64,000 bases of DNA. It comes from an uncultured Pseudomonas sp. (GTDB lineage: Bacteria > Pseudomonadota > Gammaproteobacteria > Pseudomonadales > Pseudomonadaceae). Positions 58,520 to 64,000 of the stretch are shown piece after piece. Under the pieces are notes generated by a model. The model worked only from the letters and a program-made list of their open reading frames with translations. It ran no database searches and had not been told where the DNA came from. The position numbers and the translations under genes were made by a program. Where the stretch lies: NCBI RefSeq assembly GCF_913774235.1, contig NZ_CAJYDW010000012.1, positions 62,001 to 126,000 on the forward strand, written 5' to 3'. The first letter of the stretch is position 1; each line of letters begins with the position of its first letter.

Positions 58520-60427
58520 ATGTCGCAACCCATACGCCTCAAGGACCACGAGAAAGACGCCCAGCTCGTCCGCGCCCGCGTGATCGTTGGGGCGGTGCTC
58601 TTTCTCGTGCTCGCCTGCGTACTGGTGGCGCGCATGTACTACCTGCAGGTCATCCAGCACGACTACCACTCGACCCTGTCGGAAAACAATCGGGTCCATG
58701 TCCAGCCGATCCCGCCCACCCGCGGCCTGATCTACGACCGCAACGGCATCATCGTTGCCGACAACCGTCCCAGTTTCAGTCTGACCATCACCCGCGAGCG
58801 GGCCGACAACTGGCGGCAGACCCTCGATACCCTGGTGCAGGTCCTGGGTCTGACCGAGGAAGACCGTGAGCTGTTCGAGAAGCGCATGAAGCAGGGCCGG
58901 CGCCCCTTCGAGCCGGTGCCGGTGCTGTTCGAGCTGACCGAGGAGCAGATCGCCAAGATCGCCGTCAACCAGTTCCGCCTGCCCGGGGTCGAGGTGACGG
59001 CGCAACTGGTGCGGCACTATCCCATGGGCGAGCACTTCGCCCATTCGGTGGGCTATGTCGGGCGGATCAACGAGCAGGAGCTCAAGCGCCTGGACCCCGT
59101 CAACTACAGCGGCACCCACCACATCGGCAAGACCGGCGTGGAGCGCTTCTACGAGCCCGAGCTGCATGGCGAGGTGGGCTATGAAGAAGTCGAGACCAAC
59201 GCCCGCGGCCGGGTCCTGCGGGTGCTCAATCGCACCGACCCCAAGCCGGGCAAGGACATCGTCCTGACCATCGACTCGCGGCTGCAGGCCGCCGCCGAAG
59301 CGGCCCTGGGTGGGCGCCGCGGCGCCATCGTCGCCATCCAGCCCAAGACCGGCGAGGTGCTGGCGATGGTCAGCCAGCCGAGCTATGACCCCAATCCCTT
59401 CGTCACCGGGATCAGCTTCAAGGAATATTCCGAGCTGCGCGACTCCATTGATCGCCCGCTCTACAACCGGGTGCTGCGCGGCCTCTATCCGCCGGGCTCG
59501 ACCATCAAGCCGGCGGTGGCCATCGCCGGCCTCGACAGCGGCGCGACCACGCCCCAGGCGCGGGTATTCGATCCGGGCTACTACGAGTTGCCCAACTACG
59601 ATCACAAGTACCGCAACTGGAACCACGGCGGCGATGGCTACGTGGATCTGGACATGGCCCTGATGAGATCCAACGACACCTACTTCTACGATCTTGCCCA
59701 CAAGATCGGCATCGATCGCCTTGCCGAGTACATGGGCAAGTTCGGTCTCGGGCAGAAGGTTTCCTTGGACATGTTCGAGGAAGCACCGGGCCTCATGCCT
59801 TCGCGCCAGTGGAAGCGCGCTACCCGCCGCCAGGCCTGGTTTCCCGGCGAGACGCTGATCCTCGGCATCGGCCAGGGCTACATGCAGGTGACTCCGCTGC
59901 AACTGGCCCAGGTCACCTCCCTGATCGCCAATCATGGCAAGTGGATTCGTCCGCACCTGGCGAGAACCCTGGACGGCCAGCCTCCAGTGGACAGCAATCC
60001 CATGCCTGACATCCAGCTTCGCGACGACAGCTACTGGGATCGCGCCATCCACGGCATGGAAATGGTGGTGCAGAATCCGCGCGGTACCGCGCACAAGATC
60101 AATGTCGGCGCCCAGTACCGCATCGCCGGCAAGAGCGGTACCGCCCAGGTGGTCGCCATTCGTCAGAACGAGAAGTACAACTCGGCGGCGCTCAAGGAGC
60201 GGCACCGTGACCATGCCCTGTTCGTTGCCTTCGCCCCCGCGGACAATCCGCAGATCGCCGTGGCGGTGATGGTCGAGAACGGCGAATCCGGTAGCGGCGT
60301 GGCCGCCCCGGTGGTGCGCCAGGTGCTCGATGCGTGGTTGCTGGACGAGCAGGGGCATCTCAAGGCCGAATATGCCAAGCCCGGCACCGCTGGTGCCACC
60401 GCTTCCGCGACCAAGGTGCAGCCATGA
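58520..60427 (+). CDS. mrdA: Penicillin-binding protein 2
   Basis: RGLIYDRNGIIVADNRPSFSLTITRE, YPPGSTIKP (SxxK), KSGTAQV. Confidence 0.97.
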   Translation: MSQPIRLKDHEKDAQLVRARVIVGAVLFLVLACVLVARMYYLQVIQHDYHSTLSENNRVHVQPIPPTRGLIYDRNGIIVADNRPSFSLTITRERADNWRQTLDTLVQVLGLTEEDRELFEKRMKQGRRPFEPVPVLFELTEEQIAKIAVNQFRLPGVEVTAQLVRHYPMGEHFAHSVGYVGRINEQELKRLDPVNYSGTHHIGKTGVERFYEPELHGEVGYEEVETNARGRVLRVLNRTDPKPGKDIVLTIDSRLQAAAEAALGGRRGAIVAIQPKTGEVLAMVSQPSYDPNPFVTGISFKEYSELRDSIDRPLYNRVLRGLYPPGSTIKPAVAIAGLDSGATTPQARVFDPGYYELPNYDHKYRNWNHGGDGYVDLDMALMRSNDTYFYDLAHKIGIDRLAEYMGKFGLGQKVSLDMFEEAPGLMPSRQWKRATRRQAWFPGETLILGIGQGYMQVTPLQLAQVTSLIANHGKWIRPHLARTLDGQPPVDSNPMPDIQLRDDSYWDRAIHGMEMVVQNPRGTAHKINVGAQYRIAGKSGTAQVVAIRQNEKYNSAALKERHRDHALFVAFAPADNPQIAVAVMVENGESGSGVAAPVVRQVLDAWLLDEQGHLKAEYAKPGTAGATASATKVQP

Positions 60428-61575
60428 GTCTCGCTCCCAACTTCGATCGCACCATCCCCGAAGGGGATGTGATGAAGCGGCGCGCTACCCTGCTGCAGCG
60501 CCTGCATATCGATGGCCCCTTGCTGATCCTGCTGCTCATGCTGGGCGCGACGGGGCTTTTCGTGCTCTATTCGGCGGGCGGGCGCAACCTCGACCTGCTG
60601 TTCAAGCAGGCCAGCTCCTTCGGTCTCGGCCTGGTGGCCATGGCCATCGTCGCCCAGCTCGAACCGCGTTTCATGGCGCGCTGGGTGCCCCTGGGCTATG
60701 TGGTCGGGGTGGCACTGCTGGTGGTGGTGGACGTCATGGGCCACAACGCCATGGGTGCCACCCGCTGGATCAACATCCCTGGGGTAATCCGCTTCCAGCC
60801 GTCGGAATTCATGAAGCTCTTGATGCCCATGATGATGGCCTGGTACCTGTCCAAGCGCAGCCTGCCGCCGAACTTCAAGCACAGCCTGATCAGCCTGTCG
60901 CTGGTGGTGGTGCCCTTCGTGCTGATCCTCGACCAGCCCGACCTGGGCACTGCCATGCTGGTGCTGGCCTCGGGCGGCTTCGTGCTGTTCGTCGGCGGTC
61001 TGCAGTGGCGCTGGCTGATCGGTGCGGTGAGCGCCGCTGTGCCCATGGCGGTGGCCATGTGGTTCTTCGTGCTGCACGACTACCAGAAGCGTCGCATCCT
61101 GACCTTCCTCGATCCGGAAATGGACCCCCTGGGCGCCGGCTGGAACATCATCCAGTCCAAGGCCGCCATCGGCTCGGGCGGGGTGTTCGGCAAGGGTTGG
61201 CTGCTGGGCACCCAGTCTCATCTGGATTTTTTGCCGGAAAGTCACACGGACTTTATCATTGCCGTCCTCGGCGAAGAGTTCGGCATGGTCGGCGTCTGCC
61301 TGCTGCTGGTGCTCTATCTGCTGCTCATCGGTCGCGGCCTCACCATCACGGTGCAGGCCCAGACGTTGTTCGGCAAGTTGCTCGCCGGCGGCGTCACCAT
61401 GACCTTCTTTGTCTATGTCTTCGTCAACATCGGCATGGTCAGCGGCCTCTTGCCCGTCGTGGGCGTGCCGCTGCCGTTCATCAGTTATGGCGGTACCTCG
61501 GTGGTCACCTTGCTCACCGGGTTCGGAGTTTTGATGTCGATCCACACGCATCGCAAGTGGATCGCCCAGGTTTAA
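60424..61575 (+). CDS. rodA: Rod-shape-determining protein RodA
   Basis: SEDS family membrane protein; LPVVGVPLPFISYGGTS; overlaps mrdA by 4 bp. Confidence 0.96.
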   Translation: MSLAPNFDRTIPEGDVMKRRATLLQRLHIDGPLLILLLMLGATGLFVLYSAGGRNLDLLFKQASSFGLGLVAMAIVAQLEPRFMARWVPLGYVVGVALLVVVDVMGHNAMGATRWINIPGVIRFQPSEFMKLLMPMMMAWYLSKRSLPPNFKHSLISLSLVVVPFVLILDQPDLGTAMLVLASGGFVLFVGGLQWRWLIGAVSAAVPMAVAMWFFVLHDYQKRRILTFLDPEMDPLGAGWNIIQSKAAIGSGGVFGKGWLLGTQSHLDFLPESHTDFIIAVLGEEFGMVGVCLLLVLYLLLIGRGLTITVQAQTLFGKLLAGGVTMTFFVYVFVNIGMVSGLLPVVGVPLPFISYGGTSVVTLLTGFGVLMSIHTHRKWIAQV

Positions 61576-61596
61576 CAGGTAATGAAGAAGGGTTAG

Positions 61597-62619
61597 ATGC
61601 CGATAATGGGATGGATGCGTCGCTGCCTGCAGGGCTTCGGCTTGGCGGGTGCGATGGGCGTGACGACCGGCGTCGTCGCGGGAGACTACGACACGGCACC
61701 GCTGGCGCGCGACTTCATCGCCGAGATGAGTCAGAGCTATGGCTTCGCCCCGGAACAGCTGCAGGCGCTGTTCGGCGAGGTCGAGCGCAAGCAGGCCATC
61801 CTCGACGCCATCTCGCGCCCAGCCGAACGGGTCAAGCCGTGGAGCGAATACCGTCCTATCTTCATTACCGATCGCCGCATCGCCCAGGGCGTGGAGTTCT
61901 GGAAGGCCCACGAGGAAGCCCTGACGCGCGCCGAGCGCGAATTCGGCGTGCCGGCCCAGTTCATCGTCGCCATCATCGGCGTGGAAACCTTTTACGGACG
62001 CAACACCGGCAACTACCGGGTGCTGGATGCGCTTTCAACCCTGGCCTTCGATTATCCGCCCCGTGCACCCTTCTTCCGCAGCCAGCTGCGTGAATTCCTG
62101 TTGCTGGCCCGGGAGCAGCAGGTCGATCCCCTCAGCCTGACCGGTTCCTACGCCGGGGCCATGGGGCTGCCGCAATTCATGCCCGGCAGCTTCCGCGCCT
62201 ATGCGGTGGACTTCGACGGCGACGGCCACATCAACATCTGGTCCGATCCCACCGACGCCATCGGCAGCGTGGCCAACTACTTCAAGCGCCACGGCTGGTC
62301 CGGCGGCGGTCCCACTGCCATCCGCGCCCAGGTCAGTGGCAATCGGGTGGAGGAGGGCGTGGTGCCCGGGATAGAGCCGGTCAAGAGCGTCGCCGAGCTG
62401 CGCGCCCTGGGCTGGAACGCCCAGGACCCTGCCCTGCGCGACGATTTGCGTGTAACCTCGTTCCGCCTCGACGGAGACAAGGGACCGGAGTACTGGATGG
62501 GCCTGCCCAATTTTTACGCCATTACCCGTTACAACCGCAGCGTCATGTACGCCATGGCGGTGACCGATCTGGCCAATGCCATCGCTGAGCGGCATGCCGC
62601 CGAGGGCGCCAAGCCGTGA
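61597..62619 (+). CDS. mltB: Lytic murein transglycosylase B
   Basis: IVAIIGVETFYGRNTGNYRVLDALSTLAFDYPPRAPFFRSQL, GAMGLPQFMPGSFR. Confidence 0.95.
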   Translation: MPIMGWMRRCLQGFGLAGAMGVTTGVVAGDYDTAPLARDFIAEMSQSYGFAPEQLQALFGEVERKQAILDAISRPAERVKPWSEYRPIFITDRRIAQGVEFWKAHEEALTRAEREFGVPAQFIVAIIGVETFYGRNTGNYRVLDALSTLAFDYPPRAPFFRSQLREFLLLAREQQVDPLSLTGSYAGAMGLPQFMPGSFRAYAVDFDGDGHINIWSDPTDAIGSVANYFKRHGWSGGGPTAIRAQVSGNRVEEGVVPGIEPVKSVAELRALGWNAQDPALRDDLRVTSFRLDGDKGPEYWMGLPNFYAITRYNRSVMYAMAVTDLANAIAERHAAEGAKP

Positions 62620-63608
62620 TGCGTCTGACTACCCTGGCACGCCTGGCCGGCTGCCTGGGGCTCGGCCTGCTGCTGGTAAGCTGCTCCAGTCAGGCTCCCA
62701 AGCCGACCAGCAAGGGGGTTGCCGGACCGGGCGGCTACCTGCGTCCCCATCGCGACGGCGCGCCCTGGTGGGACGTGGACGTCAGCAAGATCCCCGACGC
62801 CGTGCCCATGCCCTACAACGGGCCGTTGAAGAACAATCCCTACACCGTGCTGGGCAAGACCTATTTCCCGCTGACCGACGCGCGCAACTATCGCGTGACC
62901 GGCACTGCGTCCTGGTACGGCACCAAGTTCCACGGCCAGGCTACCGCCAACGGCGAGACCTACGACCTCTATGGCATGACCGCGGCGCACAAGACGCTGC
63001 CGCTGCCCAGCTACGTGCGGGTCACCAACCTGGACAATGGCCGTAGCGTCATCCTGCGCGTCAACGACCGCGGTCCCTTCTATTCCGACCGGGTCATCGA
63101 CCTGTCCTTCGCCGCCGCCAAGAAACTCGGCTATGCCGAGATCGGCACCGCCCGCGTCAGCGTCGAGGGCATAGATCCGCAGCAGTACTGGGCCCAGCGT
63201 GGCCAGGCGGTGCCCATGGTGCTGGCCCAGCCGCGCCAGGCGCCGGTGGCCCAGAAGACCACCGAGGTGCAGACCTTCGGCGCCATCGAGACCTATACCC
63301 CGCCGGTCAACCAGCACGCCGAACCGGTGACGCCGGCTGCCGTCGACGCAAAAAAAAACGTTTCTGCCCCAGCCGCTGGGCTCTATCTGCAGGTGGCGGC
63401 CTTCGCCAATCCGGACGCTGCGGAATTGCTCAAGGACAAGCTCAGCGACCTGACCGGTGCCCCGGTGTTCATCAGCTCGACGGTGCGCAACCAGCAGACC
63501 TTGCATCGGGTCCGTCTCGGACCGGTCCAGCCGGCTGAAGTCGCCCAGCTCCAGAACAGCGTACGCGTGGCCCGGCTGGGTCAGGCGTCTCTCGTGCAAC
63601 CGGATTGA
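62616..63608 (+). CDS. rlpA: Septal ring lytic transglycosylase RlpA (double-psi barrel plus SPOR)
   Basis: Lipobox LLLVSCSS, GTASWYGTKFHGQATANGETYDLYGMTAAHKTLPLPSYVRVTNL, C-terminal SPOR-like repeat. Confidence 0.94.
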   Translation: MMRLTTLARLAGCLGLGLLLVSCSSQAPKPTSKGVAGPGGYLRPHRDGAPWWDVDVSKIPDAVPMPYNGPLKNNPYTVLGKTYFPLTDARNYRVTGTASWYGTKFHGQATANGETYDLYGMTAAHKTLPLPSYVRVTNLDNGRSVILRVNDRGPFYSDRVIDLSFAAAKKLGYAEIGTARVSVEGIDPQQYWAQRGQAVPMVLAQPRQAPVAQKTTEVQTFGAIETYTPPVNQHAEPVTPAAVDAKKNVSAPAAGLYLQVAAFANPDAAELLKDKLSDLTGAPVFISSTVRNQQTLHRVRLGPVQPAEVAQLQNSVRVARLGQASLVQPD

Positions 63609-63734
63609 AGCAAGGATGCTTCATGACGCCCAGTCGCCGGCCCCTGCCATGGTGATCCGCCCCGCGCGGATCGCCGTGGGTCGTGCGGTCTGGGTCCGCT
63701 GCTCCTGCCATACCCCAACCTTTCAGAGATTCGG

Positions 63735-64000
63735 ATGACAATCGCAAAACTCGCTCGACGCCTGCTCTTCCTAGTAACGATCGCCTGTGTCCCGGCCGTC
63801 TGGGCGGCCGAGACAATGATTCCGGCGGCGCCCCAGCTGGCTGCCAAGGCCTGGATTCTCATGGACGCCAACAGCGGCGCCGTGCTCACCGAATCCAACT
63901 CCGACCAGCGCCTGCCGCCGGCCAGCCTGACTAAGCTGATGACCGCCTACATCGCCACCCTGGAAATCAACCGGGGTCGCATCAAGGAATCCGACATGGT
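63735..64000 (+). CDS. dacA: D-alanyl-D-alanine carboxypeptidase (PBP5/6 type), truncated by window edge
   Basis: Signal peptide, AAKAWILMDANSGAVLTESNSDQRLPPASLTKLMTAYIA (SxxK). Confidence 0.92.
   Translation, partial: MTIAKLARRLLFLVTIACVPAVWAAETMIPAAPQLAAKAWILMDANSGAVLTESNSDQRLPPASLTKLMTAYIATLEINRGRIKESDM

Noticed and set aside
57974-60358. 794-aa minus-strand ORF antisense to rlmH and mrdA
   Set aside because: Shadow ORF over two well-supported core genes.

Overview
GC-rich chromosomal segment, almost certainly from a Pseudomonas (inferred from gene order: valS-holC-pepA-lptFG, queA-tgt-yajC-secDF, proA-nadD-rsfS-rlmH-mrdA-rodA-mltB-rlpA-dacA). Most of the window is core housekeeping sequence. 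The accessory or less ordinary parts are: (i) a HepT/MntA-type HEPN/nucleotidyltransferase toxin-antitoxin pair beside valS; (ii) a DUF1989 gene next to pxpABC (5-oxoprolinase); (iii) a roughly 17 kb acetylated-cellulose (Wss-type) locus on the minus strand: a second bcsC-like gene, a MinD-like ATPase, bcsA, bcsB, bcsC, an SGNH hydrolase, and AlgF-, AlgI- and AlgX/J-like O-acetylation genes. This locus has no bcsZ/wssD endoglucanase between bcsB and bcsC; (iv) two long (about 155-163 bp) imperfect palindromic intergenic elements with a small palindromic core, plus three copies of a CCCTCTCCC/GGGAGAGGG hairpin; (v) an A9 homopolymer in rlpA between the double-psi barrel and SPOR regions. One tRNA-Leu(CAA) is present. 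I saw no rRNA, CRISPR array, prophage or transposase. All family assignments come from reading motifs and protein sequence; no database search was run.
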